Below, piece after piece: positions 22,211-31,591 of a stretch of DNA of 47,495 bases. Under the pieces are notes generated by a model. It was not told the DNA's origin and ran no database searches. It worked only from the letters and a program-made list of their open reading frames with translations. How positions within the stretch are numbered: position 1 is the stretch's first letter; every line of letters starts with the position of its first letter. Both the position numbers and the translations under genes were made by a program. This DNA comes from VGJV01 sp964646415. GTDB taxonomy: Bacteria > Patescibacteriota > Minisyncoccia > UBA6257 > 2-01-FULL-56-20. The stretch lies in assembly GCA_964646415.1 (NCBI GenBank), contig CAZYEL010000006.1, forward strand, positions 1 through 47,495, written 5' to 3'.

Positions 22211-25200
22211 CTACGAACCGTTCACGTACGAAGCGCTGATAATCGGAAGCGGTACAACAGTCGCAGGCAAGTTGATGTTGCTGCTCGCCGAAGAATCAGA
22301 TCCATCCGTGTACGCAACATCCGTGGCAGCGACAACTCTGGCGTTTATGCCTTGAGTGACGCTTGCCGTGCCGCCGCGCACCGTGGAATCAACCCGCAAC
22401 GTGAAGGTGTAGGAGCTTCCCGCCGTTACCTGCCATCCGGCTGTCGTCGTGCCCAAGCTCCATGTCTTGGTACAGGTTGCGGCCGTATCACACGTCCCGG
22501 AGGTCGTCGACGCAACACCAGTAGTCAACATGACGGACTGGTTGTTCGCATCAAGCAAGTTCACGCCGCCCAGGAAGGTCGTCGCCGACGTTGCCAAGCC
22601 GCTGAAGGTTACGGTAACGGTGTTCAAGCGAACCTGGCCGGCGCTGTCCGCCGTGAAGGTAATCGTACCAAGGTCGTCCTGACTGGACTTCGAACGGTCG
22701 GACGTAGTCCCCTTCGCAACCGCAGCTACCGCAAGCTTCGTCCTCAGCAAAGTCAGCGTATTGCCGCTCGCAGAGGAGAGCGTGATCGAAGAGCTGTTGT
22801 TCGAGGTAGATCCCAACGCCACAATCGTTTCCGGCAGCGTGTCGTTCGCGCTGTCCCCGGATGACGTCGCAATCTTGAAGATATGCGTCGCGTTATCCGC
22901 CGCTCCCGAAGGAGAGTAGGACGAGATATCGCCCTTCAAGACAAGCGAAACGGAACCCGATTTCGGAATAATTACCGGGTTGCCGAAGTGGAAGGTGTAG
23001 TAATACCCTGCACCCGGCGTCGAGGTCGCGGCCGAAGTTATCGCCGATCCCGCAGTGGCGAGCGGATTCGTCAAGTCGTTGGACTTGTAGAGTTTCACGC
23101 TGCCGATACCCGCGATGACCTGCGTGGTCGTCGAAGCCACCTGTTGGAAGATGTTCAGATCGGTGATCTTAATGTCTTCAATGTTGGTGGTCTCCGTGAA
23201 CTGGAAGGCCGCAAGACTCGTGCTGGTCGAACCCATTACGATCTGGCCGGTTGCCGGCGAGAGCGAATTGTCGAGCGTCACCGTTATAGTAGACTGACCC
23301 GCGACGTTCGCGCTCTGGCCGCCCGTCGAAGTGCAGCTTACCGCGGTAAGCGAACTTGCGCCCGAACCGGAACAGCCGCTCAGAGTCGTGATAAGCGCAT
23401 CGGTCCCCGCAGTCGCGCCCGAGAGCACGTCCGCGTAGACGTCAACGTAGGTCGTCCCTCCCGCAGGCACCGTAAACGGAGTTCCCGAGAACGAGTAGGA
23501 ACCGGCGTTTGCGAGCGTTGACTGCGTGGAACCGAACTGGCTCGAGCCGATCTTTACCGCAAGGTTCTGGAAGTCGGCGCCTGCCGCTCCCATCAATACG
23601 GTAAGGTTCGACACGGTGACGCCTTCAGCCGATGAAGCCGAGAATGCGTACGAGCCGACGCGCACGTTCGTCGCACCCTTTGATACCGTGAGCGTGCCCA
23701 CCGACGTGTTCTTCGCGACGGTAAGCGCGCTCGACGAGAGCGTGAGTGCGCTTCCCGAAGCCGCGCCGGAACTCGCCGACGCGCTCGAGATAAGCCCCTG
23801 CAAGTTGCTGGCTGCAGCCGCTACGAGCGAACCCTTCATTGTGGAGAAGTTCGCCCCCGACTGGATGTCACCCTTCAGAGAAAGGATGCGCGTGGTGTTC
23901 GCCGGGATGATGTAGTTGATGGGAGACCCCGAAGAACCGAAACAGTTCACCGGGCTCGACGTTGCCGCCGAGAATGCCTCCGCACCGGATCCACACGTCG
24001 CCGTCGTCATGAGTGACGAGATGGTGGTTCCCACCTGTCCTCCCGCGTCGTCATCCAGGTGCATGTTCTTGATCATGCTGTCCAATGTGCTCGTCGTGCC
24101 CGCGCCCGTGAGCGTAAGGCTAAACGTAAGCCATTTCACTTTCACCGGCTCGCCTGCCGCATACACGCTGTACTTCGCAAGCGTCACGCCCGTCTGGCCT
24201 CCTGCGAGGTTGCCCGTCGGCGTGTTGGACGCCACCGTCACCGTGAGAGTCCCGGCGTTGATCGAAACCTGTGTTCCGACGTTCGATGCCGCCGATACCG
24301 GCACGTTGTACTGCGAGTCAACCGCGAGCACGTCATACGAGTTCAGAATTTCGAACTGGAAGTTGAAATTCGGAGAACCCATTACGTCCGCGTACACCTG
24401 CACGTTGTTTGCGCCGGTGTTGATGGTCGCCGGAGCTGCCGTGAGGTCAAAGTAAGCGCCTCCGTCCGCCGGAACTGCGGCGAGCGTCTGCCCCACCTGT
24501 GAACCGTTCACGTACAACTTTACGTTCTGAAGGTCGGCTTTGTTCGCCGAGCCGATTACTTTCAAGTTCAGCCCTTTGAGCCAAATCTTGCTGTTCGAAC
24601 CGGTGAAGCTCCATGCGCCCACGATGGAATTCTTCGATCCGGAATACACTGTGGTTCCGATCGAACTTGAAGCAATCGTAAGCGAGGCGATCGACGGGTT
24701 CGAAACCGAGGTCACCGTGAAGGTGTTGCCGTTCAAGGGGAAGCCGCCGGATGGAGTAACCGCTGCCCCTGTGGCATCGATTGCCGTCACGTCAGACGTA
24801 CCCGCCATGGCAAACCCTACCGTGTTGCCCGCAGACAAGTTCTGGGCGGGGTCGATTGAGAGCGTGAGCGTCTTGGTCTGTCCCGCAGCAATGTTCAATG
24901 CCATCCCTGGGAAAGAGATCGTACCGCCCGAAATGGACGTGTACTGTGCCAATACTTTACCGCTCTCTTCAACGTACGCACCGGAAATTGAGCTGTCGGA
25001 AATCACGCCGGTTTTGTGGAATTTAAGCTGCGTCACCGTGATACCGCTCGCGATGCCCGCCGTCAGATTTACCGACAACACAGGCACGCGCGCCGCAGCA
25101 CTAGCCGAGGACGAGATCAAAGACCCTGCCCCGGGGTTTTGCGCCGACAAACCTACCGAGAGGCCCGATGCCGGAGCATTTGCTACCGGCTGTTGGACCG

Positions 25201-25735
25201 GCTGCTCCACGGGCTGCCCTGCTACCGGCTGTTGGACCGGCTGCTCCACGGGCTGCTGCACGGGCTGCTGCACGGGAGCCATCGCTGCTACCGCACCGCG
25301 AGTTATCGGACCGAAATATCCGGCGACGGGCGTAATGCCCTTCGCCGCTTGGAACGCGGCTACTGCCTTTTTGGTGGCAGGCCCGAAATACGTGGTCTCA
25401 TTCCCCGCGGAACCGGCTCCTGACTGCGCAACCGTGTAGCCGTTCCCGTTCAACCACTGTTGGAGAGCTTTCACATCCGCGCCAGTATTTCCCACAGTGA
25501 GGTTGCGGGTAAAGTTATAGGCGGGGGTGCTCATGCTCGGTCCAGCATTGGTGGAACCGGTGCTCAGCTGACCCTGTAGTTGCGCAATTTGCGCCAGAAG
25601 CTGTGCAATCTGCGCCTGAAGGTCGGTCGAAGATTGTGCACTCGCCACCGGCACGAAAAGAAGCGCTCCGGACGCCCATACTGCGACGGTCGTCATGAGC
25701 GCTAGAGAAACAAACTTTTTACCGAATGTACTCAT
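22211..25735 (-). CDS. large secreted S-layer-like protein with peptidoglycan-binding domain
   Basis: The 1174-residue protein has a signal peptide of about 33 residues (ending PVASAQ), a short coiled coil (LQAQIAQLLAQIAQLQGQL), and a PG_binding_1 domain at about 75-155 (VGNTGADVKALQQWLNGNGYTV...FGPATKKAVAAFQAAKGI...YFGPITRGAV). Next is a QPV-type repeat linker (155-190), then about 980 residues of Ser/Thr/Ala/Gly-rich beta-sandwich-like repeats. Lysine is scarce and there are few cysteines. This is the expected build of a cell-wall-anchored S-layer or main surface protein of Parcubacteria. It is monocistronic with a strong terminator. The function is inferred from architecture. Confidence 0.85.
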   Translation of the reverse strand: MSTFGKKFVSLALMTTVAVWASGALLFVPVASAQSSTDLQAQIAQLLAQIAQLQGQLSTGSTNAGPSMSTPAYNFTRNLTVGNTGADVKALQQWLNGNGYTVAQSGAGSAGNETTYFGPATKKAVAAFQAAKGITPVAGYFGPITRGAVAAMAPVQQPVQQPVEQPVQQPVAGQPVEQPVQQPVANAPASGLSVGLSAQNPGAGSLISSSASAAARVPVLSVNLTAGIASGITVTQLKFHKTGVISDSSISGAYVEESGKVLAQYTSISGGTISFPGMALNIAAGQTKTLTLSIDPAQNLSAGNTVGFAMAGTSDVTAIDATGAAVTPSGGFPLNGNTFTVTSVSNPSIASLTIASSSIGTTVYSGSKNSIVGAWSFTGSNSKIWLKGLNLKVIGSANKADLQNVKLYVNGSQVGQTLAAVPADGGAYFDLTAAPATINTGANNVQVYADVMGSPNFNFQFEILNSYDVLAVDSQYNVPVSAASNVGTQVSINAGTLTVTVASNTPTGNLAGGQTGVTLAKYSVYAAGEPVKVKWLTFSLTLTGAGTTSTLDSMIKNMHLDDDAGGQVGTTISSLMTTATCGSGAEAFSAATSSPVNCFGSSGSPINYIIPANTTRILSLKGDIQSGANFSTMKGSLVAAAASNLQGLISSASASSGAASGSALTLSSSALTVAKNTSVGTLTVSKGATNVRVGSYAFSASSAEGVTVSNLTVLMGAAGADFQNLAVKIGSSQFGSTQSTLANAGSYSFSGTPFTVPAGGTTYVDVYADVLSGATAGTDALITTLSGCSGSGASSLTAVSCTSTGGQSANVAGQSTITVTLDNSLSPATGQIVMGSTSTSLAAFQFTETTNIEDIKITDLNIFQQVASTTTQVIAGIGSVKLYKSNDLTNPLATAGSAITSAATSTPGAGYYYTFHFGNPVIIPKSGSVSLVLKGDISSYSPSGAADNATHIFKIATSSGDSANDTLPETIVALGSTSNNSSSITLSSASGNTLTLLRTKLAVAAVAKGTTSDRSKSSQDDLGTITFTADSAGQVRLNTVTVTFSGLATSATTFLGGVNLLDANNQSVMLTTGVASTTSGTCDTAATCTKTWSLGTTTAGWQVTAGSSYTFTLRVDSTVRGGTASVTQGINARVVAATDVAYTDGSDSSASSNINLPATVVPLPIISASYVNGS
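25181..25256. repeat. 39-bp direct repeat in the QPV linker
   Basis: A block of at least 37 bp (25181-25217) is repeated exactly at 25220-25256. It encodes a 13-residue unit of the (Q/E)QPVQQPVAG linker and further short QPV copies follow. The identical bases point to recent duplication. Confidence 0.85.
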
Positions 25736-25965
25736 TGATTAATTACTAATTTCGATTTTTTTGCTTATCTAGTATCGACCTCAACTGCCGTACGACACTT
25801 CGTGGAATAATATTTCGACAATTTTCCACGCATGCCGCAAGGCTATTGAAGATGGCCGTCGACCTTTCCATCTCGGAAAGTTCTTCCCTCGCCAACTCGA
25901 CCCTCCAAATCCTTGTGAGGATGGGGACAGGAGGATTGCCGAGAAAAGAACGTTGTTAACAAAAA
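25736..25965 (-). promoter_or_regulatory. long upstream region of the S-layer-like gene
   Basis: No gene is seen in this 230-base stretch. It should hold the promoter and a leader of the S-layer-like gene. Possible -10 boxes are GATACT about 40 bases and TATTAT about 75-90 bases before the ATG, neither with a good -35. The bases before the ATG (AATTAATCA) lack a Shine-Dalgarno sequence. Confidence 0.4.
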
Positions 25966-25988
25966 TAAAAAAACTCGCTTTTACGCGA
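25966..25988 (-). terminator. Rho-independent terminator
   Basis: On the minus strand CTCGCGTAAAAGCGAG forms a short stem followed by seven T. It ends transcripts from the regulator gene (26258-26941) before the S-layer-like gene. Confidence 0.7.
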
Positions 25989-26003
25989 GGCTGAAGGACA
26001 GAG

Positions 26004-26094
26004 AGCGATAAGCTTGCAGCTTTTAGCTTTAAGATAGAAACCTAAAAATAGGCCCCAAGTCCTAAAACCTTAAAGCTCACCGCTTAACGCTACT
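26004..26094. repeat. paired inverted heptad arrays behind the regulator gene
   Basis: The left arm is AGCGATA, AGCTTGC, AGCTTTT, AGCTTTA (26004-26031). The middle holds AAACCTAA/TCCTAAA-type words, and the right arm is of ACCTTAA, AGCTCAC, CGCTTAA, CGCTACT type. AGCG..AGCTTTA pairs with TAAAGCT..CGCT. Confidence 0.75.
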
Positions 26095-26257
26095 CCACTG
26101 GCTCAGCCTCACGTCCCGCCCTAAAGCGGAACCTGAACCACTTCTAGTCAAGGATACCACAATCGTTGGGAAAAGCCAACTGTTGCAGCTAATTATTAAA
26201 ACGAGGCATGTATTTAAAGGTTACTGCCCAAGAAAAACAGAACCTTCCCCGGAAATG

Positions 26258-26941
26258 TCAATCCCTCGTAGAAGACTGCGATATGGGGGATTTGTGGCGG
26301 TAATAGGTTCCGGGCCCTCCTTCACCAAGCCGCTCAATAAGACCCCTTGCCGAAAGAAACTGAACATCGTTTCTCAACGTTCTTTCGCTCGAATTCGGAA
26401 ACTGCTCAACTAAGTCTCTCATCCGGCAATTGCCGGATTTTTCTATGAAGTCAAGCACTGACCTTTGCCGTATTTCTACCGACTGCCTGTCTTCGTTTGC
26501 TTCTTCAACATATCCTTCAGTTTGCACCCTAGAATTGCCGGATTCTAATTTTATGGGATTGCCATCATCACTCTTTGATTTCTTCTTTTCCGGAAAATCT
26601 TGATTTGAGAAAATACCTTCGATTTCTGCTCTATTGCCGATTTCAATCTCTTTCCCAGAGCGCAAAAATGACTCAAGTTTCATTATCTCCCCAAGAATAA
26701 CCTCGCTGTTCCCCTTATGTATGATTCCGGAATCTGCGCCGAGTCTTATCTGATTTTTCGTTATATCAAAAATGCGCCGAACATCCTGAATGTTCAAGGA
26801 ATTCGATAACTCCACAATTTGAAATGCGCTCTCTTCCAATCTCGCTCCCACCCCCGGGTGAATGCGCGCAGCAACGCGGCAAAGAGCGTAACTGATCTCG
26901 TACAATTTCTTCCCTACAAAATCTCCCGTCTTATCCTGCAT
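26258..26941 (-). CDS. DeoR-type HTH regulator with N-terminal helical domain
   Basis: In this 227-residue protein the N-terminal ~95 residues form a helical bundle resembling four-helix (23S-IVP/avd-like) proteins (GKKLYEISYALCRVAARIHPGVGARLEESAFQIVELSN). A charged linker follows, and the C-terminal 60 residues are a DeoR-type winged helix: RQRSVLDFIEKSGNCRMRDLVEQFPNSSERTLRNDVQFLSARGLIERLGEGGPGTYYR. It likely represses or activates an unknown target. TATATT lies 7 bases before the ATG. It is the only gene between the S-layer-like gene and the nucleotidyltransferase. Confidence 0.82.
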   Translation of the reverse strand: MQDKTGDFVGKKLYEISYALCRVAARIHPGVGARLEESAFQIVELSNSLNIQDVRRIFDITKNQIRLGADSGIIHKGNSEVILGEIMKLESFLRSGKEIEIGNRAEIEGIFSNQDFPEKKKSKSDDGNPIKLESGNSRVQTEGYVEEANEDRQSVEIRQRSVLDFIEKSGNCRMRDLVEQFPNSSERTLRNDVQFLSARGLIERLGEGGPGTYYRHKSPISQSSTRD

Positions 26942-26948
26942 GAACGGG

Positions 26949-26954
26949 AATATA
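26949..26954 (-). promoter_or_regulatory. -10 box, leaderless-type promoter
   Basis: TATATT ends 7 bases before the ATG at 26941. A CCCGTTAGA-type palindrome begins 23 bases further upstream. Confidence 0.65.
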
Positions 26955-26977
26955 TTCCATGATGCGGCACTATGTCA

Positions 26978-27029
26978 ACCCCGTTAGAGGCCGCGAGGGC
27001 TCGCAACGACCCTCTGCCTCTAACGGGGT
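26978..27029. repeat. CCCGTTAGA-type palindromic element
   Basis: The perfect 14-bp arms ACCCCGTTAGAGGC (26978-26991) and GCCTCTAACGGGGT (27016-27029) enclose CGCGAGGG..CCCTCT. It is nearly the same element as 45066-45115. Confidence 0.9.
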
Positions 27030-27054
27030 CAACCCGGCAGGAAAAATTGCCGAG

Positions 27055-27816
27055 TCAACCTTGAGTTCTTCCCCTCTGAATCTTCGAAAACGCCTCGCGT
27101 GCCTCCGCGAGCGTTTCGGGGGAGCCGATGTCAAACCACACCCCCCCCAGCTTCCACCCGTACACCGGTATCCGCGTGTACAACCATTGGATAAAATTCC
27201 CGGACGGATCGGGACGGTTTCCCTCATTAAGATATGAGTCAAGCAACGGAAGCACGCCGCGCGGATAAAAATAAAGCGCCATACTTATCAGCGTGCTTTC
27301 GGGAACGCGCGGCTTCTCCTCAAAACGCACGACTACTCCTTCTGCATCCATGCTCACAACGCCGAACTTCTTGGCGTCTTCCTTGTTCCGGACATCATAG
27401 ACTCCAAGCACAGGAGCACCCTTCTTCCGGCACAACAAACCGAAATCTTTAAGGCTGCCGTTCACTAGGTTATCGCCCGCTATCACCACCACATCATCCA
27501 CAATATGCCGCGTGTGCACTACGAAGGCGATATCACCGATCGCCCCGAGCTTGTTCTCCTCATTCGTGGAGCCATCATCCACAATCGATACCGGCGTTGC
27601 GGTCATCATACGTTCCGCCGCCCAACGTTCAAACAGCGAAGCGAATTTCGCATTGGTTGCCACATATACCTCGTCAATGCCGCCAACCTCCTCCAATCTG
27701 TCCAGGATATGATCGAGTATCGACCGCCCCGCAATAGGAAGCAGGGGCTTCGGCCGAGTGAGCGTCAGCGGATAAAGGCGAGTGGCATACCCCGCGGCAA
27801 GCACAATTGCTTTCAT
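27055..27816 (-). CDS. sugar-1-phosphate nucleotidyltransferase
   Basis: This protein of about 253 residues has the nucleotide-binding signature MKAIVLAAGYATRLYPLTLTRPKPLLPIAGRSILDHIL (GxGTRL variant with Ala-Gly-Tyr-Ala-Thr-Arg-Leu), the metal-binding VVIAGDNLV and KFGVVSMD segments, and the end GGVWFDIGSPETLAEARE. It makes an NDP-sugar, probably dTDP- or UDP-glucose type, for surface glycans. The start at 27816 matches the family N-terminus. A 30-codon frame that repeats its first codons lies upstream. Confidence 0.92.
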   Translation of the reverse strand: MKAIVLAAGYATRLYPLTLTRPKPLLPIAGRSILDHILDRLEEVGGIDEVYVATNAKFASLFERWAAERMMTATPVSIVDDGSTNEENKLGAIGDIAFVVHTRHIVDDVVVIAGDNLVNGSLKDFGLLCRKKGAPVLGVYDVRNKEDAKKFGVVSMDAEGVVVRFEEKPRVPESTLISMALYFYPRGVLPLLDSYLNEGNRPDPSGNFIQWLYTRIPVYGWKLGGVWFDIGSPETLAEAREAFSKIQRGRTQG

Positions 27817-27823
27817 AGCGTCG

Positions 27824-27916
27824 TTAAAAGTCTGGGTGCCCGGGAAACGCCGGGCGGCGCCGATGCATATACTTGTACCCCAAAAAGCTACGAAGTCCAA
27901 CTATAATTGCTTTCAT
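27824..27916 (-). other. 30-codon upstream open frame that copies the start of the nucleotidyltransferase
   Basis: The frame begins MKAI, the same first four codons as the gene behind it. It ends with TAA 7 bases before the real ATG. The duplicated segment is AATTGCTTTCAT..GTTAAAAGT on the plus strand at 27805-27834 and 27905-27931. It may be a leader peptide or only a partial duplication. Confidence 0.4.
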
Positions 27917-28212
27917 CCAGTTAAAAGTGTGTGTTTCATAACAACTGCGGATCTTTTCTGACAATCAAATTCTTCTCCAAACCAGTGAGAGCAAAATGGC
28001 CAAGGACTTTTGCTTAAAAATTTGATTTATTCTTATATCCTGGCCCCTGTTAAGTTGCTGCTCTCGTATCTTTTAACTCCTTTTCGCAAGACCCATAGCG
28101 CGACTAATGTCCAGTAGGCAGTGTTAAAATGGGGCAGGACGCCTCAATAAAACTTTCTTCTCCAATTTTAGGATTTACCGCGCCCCCAACTAAACTTCTC
28201 ACGGGATCTCCA
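27917..28212. other. gene-free stretch
   Basis: No gene, tRNA, strong terminator or heptad array is seen between the nucleotidyltransferase upstream region and the membrane protein that ends at 28213. Confidence 0.4.
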
Positions 28213-28926
28213 TCATGAAGTCCATTCGGTGGCGAGCAGTACGCTAACGAGCACACCGAGCGCCACTCCGGCGTACGCGCGGATATGGCGGCCGCCCCCC
28301 TCCGCCGCGGGCGCAGAGAGAAAGAAAAGGGCGACTGCGCCCGCAAATAGCGCGGCGCTCTTGGGGATCTGTTCGAGCGGAAGCCCCGAAAGCACGCTTC
28401 CATATTCCCATAGTACAAGACCGGCAACCGCACTTTTCAAGAAACTCCGGCGGCGTTCTTCAACACCCCCCTCCCCCTGCATCTGCTTATACCGCGAAGC
28501 ACTTTCGCGAAACGCGAAGAAAATAACCCCGAAAACAAAGTATACAAAAGGAACATAAATCTGATCCATCCCCTCGGTACGCATTGTTATCTGAAGGACA
28601 CCCGAAAAAAGCAGTGCAATGCCAAGAAACTCGTAAATCAAGGTACGGTGAATAAACGTAAGCTCTTTCGCGCCAAGCATAAGGAAGAAAATGATTCCGA
28701 TGCATAACGCAGCCCATAGCGAAGGCGGAGATATCGCCCCGAGAAAAAGCACGGCAAACAGAGGAACTATAAATGCTTTCACCTGGAACCACGACGCCCA
28801 ATATAAACCGTTCGCAACCAAAAAGAAGAGCCAGAACGGGAGAAGCCACCAGGCAAGCCCGGCAATTAATCCCCTAGACACCAACCACCAGGGAATTTGA
28901 TTTAAAATGGATTTTAACTTTGTCAC
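28213..28926 (-). CDS. polytopic membrane protein
   Basis: This protein of up to 237 residues has about seven hydrophobic helices, many Phe/Trp, and a short basic loop with KQMQGEGGVEERRRSF near residue 150. The family was not recognised. The first Met is at 28926, inside the end of clpB (53-base overlap); GTG at 28881 or TTG codons nearby would nearly remove the overlap, so the start is uncertain. It lies directly behind clpB on the same strand and may be cotranscribed. Confidence 0.7.
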   Translation of the reverse strand: MTKLKSILNQIPWWLVSRGLIAGLAWWLLPFWLFFLVANGLYWASWFQVKAFIVPLFAVLFLGAISPPSLWAALCIGIIFFLMLGAKELTFIHRTLIYEFLGIALLFSGVLQITMRTEGMDQIYVPFVYFVFGVIFFAFRESASRYKQMQGEGGVEERRRSFLKSAVAGLVLWEYGSVLSGLPLEQIPKSAALFAGAVALFFLSAPAAEGGGRHIRAYAGVALGVLVSVLLATEWTS

Positions 28927-31573
28927 CGTTTTTGATTTCTCCCCGGATTATTTTGTCCGCAAGCTTATCAAGAATCACTTTTTGGAGCAACCGCTTCAGC
29001 GGGCGCGCTCCGAATTCCGCGCTGAATCCCTCCCGGGCAAGGTGCTCCCGCGCAGCGACGTCCACCTTGATAGTGATGTTGTTCTTTTCGAGGTGCTGTT
29101 CAAGGAGATTAATCTGAATTTCGACAATTTTCTCGATGTCGGACTTCGCGAGAGGATTGAAAATGATGACCTCGTCAATGCGGTTCAAAAACTCCGGCCG
29201 GAAGCTTTCCCGGAGCGCCATCATCACTTTGCTTTTATACGCTTCTTCCTCAACGTCCTTCGCCCCATTCTCGTCCCCGAAAGAAAACCCCAGCGACGAC
29301 ATCGCGCGCAGGTGTTCGCTTCCCACGTTTGAGGTCATAAGAATAATGGCATTCTTGAAATTCACCATCTTCCCTTTCGCATCGGTAAGCCGCCCATTGT
29401 CCAAAATCTGGAGCAATAAGTTGAATACCTCCGGGTGCGCTTTTTCGATTTCATCGAAGAGAATCAGGCTGTAAGGCCGGTGACGCACGATCTCCGTGAG
29501 TTGCCCTCCTTCTTCGTACCCCACGTACCCCGGTGGGCTCCCGACAAGACGGCTTACCGCATGCCGCTCCATGTACTCCGACATATCGATTCGCACGAGA
29601 GCTTTCTCGTCATCAAACATAAACTCCGCAAGCGCGCGGGCAAGCTCCGTTTTCCCCACGCCCGTGGGTCCCAAGAACATGAAAGAACCGAGGGGCCTGT
29701 GCTCGTCGGAAAGTCCCGCGCGCGCGCGGCGCAAGGCGTTCGCAACCGCCGTAATCGCCTGCCGCTGGCCCACCACCCGCCCTGCGAGCACCTCCTCTAT
29801 TTTCGTGAGCTTTGCACTCTCGGACTCGAGCACCCGCATGATAGGAATACCGGTCCACACCGACACCACCGCCGCCACATCCTCCTTGTCCACCGCGTCT
29901 TTAAGAAACTGTCCGTCGCCGGACTCGGATTCCCGCCCGGCGGAACTGCCGTTCGGACGGGTTTTCTTGCGGCGCGGGGCGCTTCCGCCTCGGGCGGAGA
30001 AGTGTTTCTTCTCGAAAAGCGCGTAGTCCTTTTCCGCCTGCGGAAGCTCGCCATACGTAATCTGCGCCACTCGCTCAAGATTTCCCTCGCGCTCCACCAC
30101 CTCCGCTTCGCGCTTCAATGTTTCGATTTTCCGGCGCAATTCGTGGAGTGTTTCGAATTTAATCTTCTCGGTGTGCCACCGCGCCGACAACTCGTCGTTC
30201 TTATTCTTAAGGTCGTGTAGCGTCGCGTCGATTTCCTTGAGCCGGCTGGCGTGCGTTTTCCCCTCGCCCTCGCGGCCGAGCGCCTGCCGCTCCACTTCAA
30301 GCCGGCGGATATCCCGACGCATCGTGTCGATTTCTTTCGGCAAACTCTCGGATTCAAGCCGGCGTGCCGCCGCCGCCTCGTCAATCAAATCAACCGCCTT
30401 GTCGGGAAGAAAACGGTCGGTGATGTACCGCGCCGAGAGATTCACAGCTTCCACAATCGCCTCGTCGCTGATGCGGAGCCCGTGATGTATTTCATATTTC
30501 TCCTTCAGCCCCCGCAAAATGGCAATGCTGTCTTCGATGGAAGGCTCTTCCACCATAATCGGCTGGAAGCGCCGCTCAAGCGCGGGGTCTTTTTCTATGT
30601 AGCGCTGATACTCGCGGATGGTGGTCGCACCGATAGCATGCAATTCCCCGCGGGCGAGCGCCGGTTTCAAGAGGTTCGACGCATCCACCGCGCCCTCCGC
30701 CGCACCCGCCCCCACGATGGTATGTATTTCGTCGATAAAAAGAACTAGTTTCCCGCTCGCATTTTTAATCTCCTTCATAAAAGCCTTGAGCCTGTCCTCG
30801 AACTCTCCCCGGAACTTCGTGCCGGCGATGAGCGCTCCCAAATCAAGCATGAGAATCTCTTTCCCTTTAAGCGGCTCCGGCACGTCGCCATGCACAATTT
30901 GCTGCGCCAGGCCCTCCACAATGGCGGTTTTTCCCACACCGGGTTCCCCGATAAGCACAGGGTTGTTTTTCGTGCGGCGCGACAAGACCTGCATCACACG
31001 GCGCAACTCTTCTTCACGGCCGATTACCGGGTCAAGCTCCCCCGCGCGGGCTTTCTCCGTAACGTTAATCGCATATTTCTCAAGCACCTGGAACTTGCTC
31101 TCGGGCGTCTCGTCTGTCACGCGCACCGAGCCGCGGAGCTGCGCCAACACCCGGAATGCCGTATCCCGGCGTACGCCGAATTGCTCGAGCACCGACTTCG
31201 CCGCCGCCTGCACATCAAGTATCGCAAGCAGGAGATGCTCACAGGAAACGAACTCGTCCTTCTGCTGCGCCGCAATTTTCGCCGCCTGGTCGAGCACGCG
31301 CATAATCTCGTGGGACAAGTAAAGCTGCCCCACGTTGGAGTTGGCCACGATTTTCGGAACGCGGTCGAGTTCAAGTTCTATCTGCTCTTGGAGCTTCTCA
31401 AGATTCACGCCGAGCCGCGTAAGCACCGGGTTCACAAGAGATGACTGGTCTTCCAAAAGCGCGGAGAGAAGGTGAAGCACTTTTAGTTCTCCGTGGCTTT
31501 TCCGCGCAGCAAGCTCCTGCGCATTCTGGAGCGCTTCTTGGGCTTTGATGGTGAAACGATGGAATTGAGGCAT
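28874..31573 (-). CDS. clpB: ClpB disaggregase
   Basis: This AAA+ chaperone of about 899 residues extracts proteins from aggregates with DnaK. It has a Clp-N domain (MPQFHRFTIKAQEALQNAQELA), NBD1 with GEPGVGKT and VLFIDEIHTIVGAG, the coiled-coil M-domain (about 400-520), and NBD2 with GPTGVGKT, ILFDEIEKAHPEVFNLLLQILDNG and the C-terminal GARPLKRLLQK sensor. An Arg/Ser/Gly-rich insertion (SARGGSAPRRKKTRPNGSSAGRESESGDG) sits between M-domain and NBD2, encoded partly by a palindrome (CTTCCGCCTCGGGCGGAG on plus). The start is at 31573, the family N-terminus; upstream codons only read heptad words. Confidence 0.96.
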   Translation of the reverse strand: MPQFHRFTIKAQEALQNAQELAARKSHGELKVLHLLSALLEDQSSLVNPVLTRLGVNLEKLQEQIELELDRVPKIVANSNVGQLYLSHEIMRVLDQAAKIAAQQKDEFVSCEHLLLAILDVQAAAKSVLEQFGVRRDTAFRVLAQLRGSVRVTDETPESKFQVLEKYAINVTEKARAGELDPVIGREEELRRVMQVLSRRTKNNPVLIGEPGVGKTAIVEGLAQQIVHGDVPEPLKGKEILMLDLGALIAGTKFRGEFEDRLKAFMKEIKNASGKLVLFIDEIHTIVGAGAAEGAVDASNLLKPALARGELHAIGATTIREYQRYIEKDPALERRFQPIMVEEPSIEDSIAILRGLKEKYEIHHGLRISDEAIVEAVNLSARYITDRFLPDKAVDLIDEAAAARRLESESLPKEIDTMRRDIRRLEVERQALGREGEGKTHASRLKEIDATLHDLKNKNDELSARWHTEKIKFETLHELRRKIETLKREAEVVEREGNLERVAQITYGELPQAEKDYALFEKKHFSARGGSAPRRKKTRPNGSSAGRESESGDGQFLKDAVDKEDVAAVVSVWTGIPIMRVLESESAKLTKIEEVLAGRVVGQRQAITAVANALRRARAGLSDEHRPLGSFMFLGPTGVGKTELARALAEFMFDDEKALVRIDMSEYMERHAVSRLVGSPPGYVGYEEGGQLTEIVRHRPYSLILFDEIEKAHPEVFNLLLQILDNGRLTDAKGKMVNFKNAIILMTSNVGSEHLRAMSSLGFSFGDENGAKDVEEEAYKSKVMMALRESFRPEFLNRIDEVIIFNPLAKSDIEKIVEIQINLLEQHLEKNNITIKVDVAAREHLAREGFSAEFGARPLKRLLQKVILDKLADKIIRGEIKNGDKVKIHFKSNSLVVGV

Positions 31574-31591
31574 AATAATTAACGCACAACT

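Noticed and set aside
22352..25439. Long open frames on the plus strand opposite the S-layer-like gene
   Set aside because: They mirror a GC-rich Ser/Thr/Ala coding region and carry Arg/His-rich or non-domain sequence, with no promoter or homology; they are antisense shadows.
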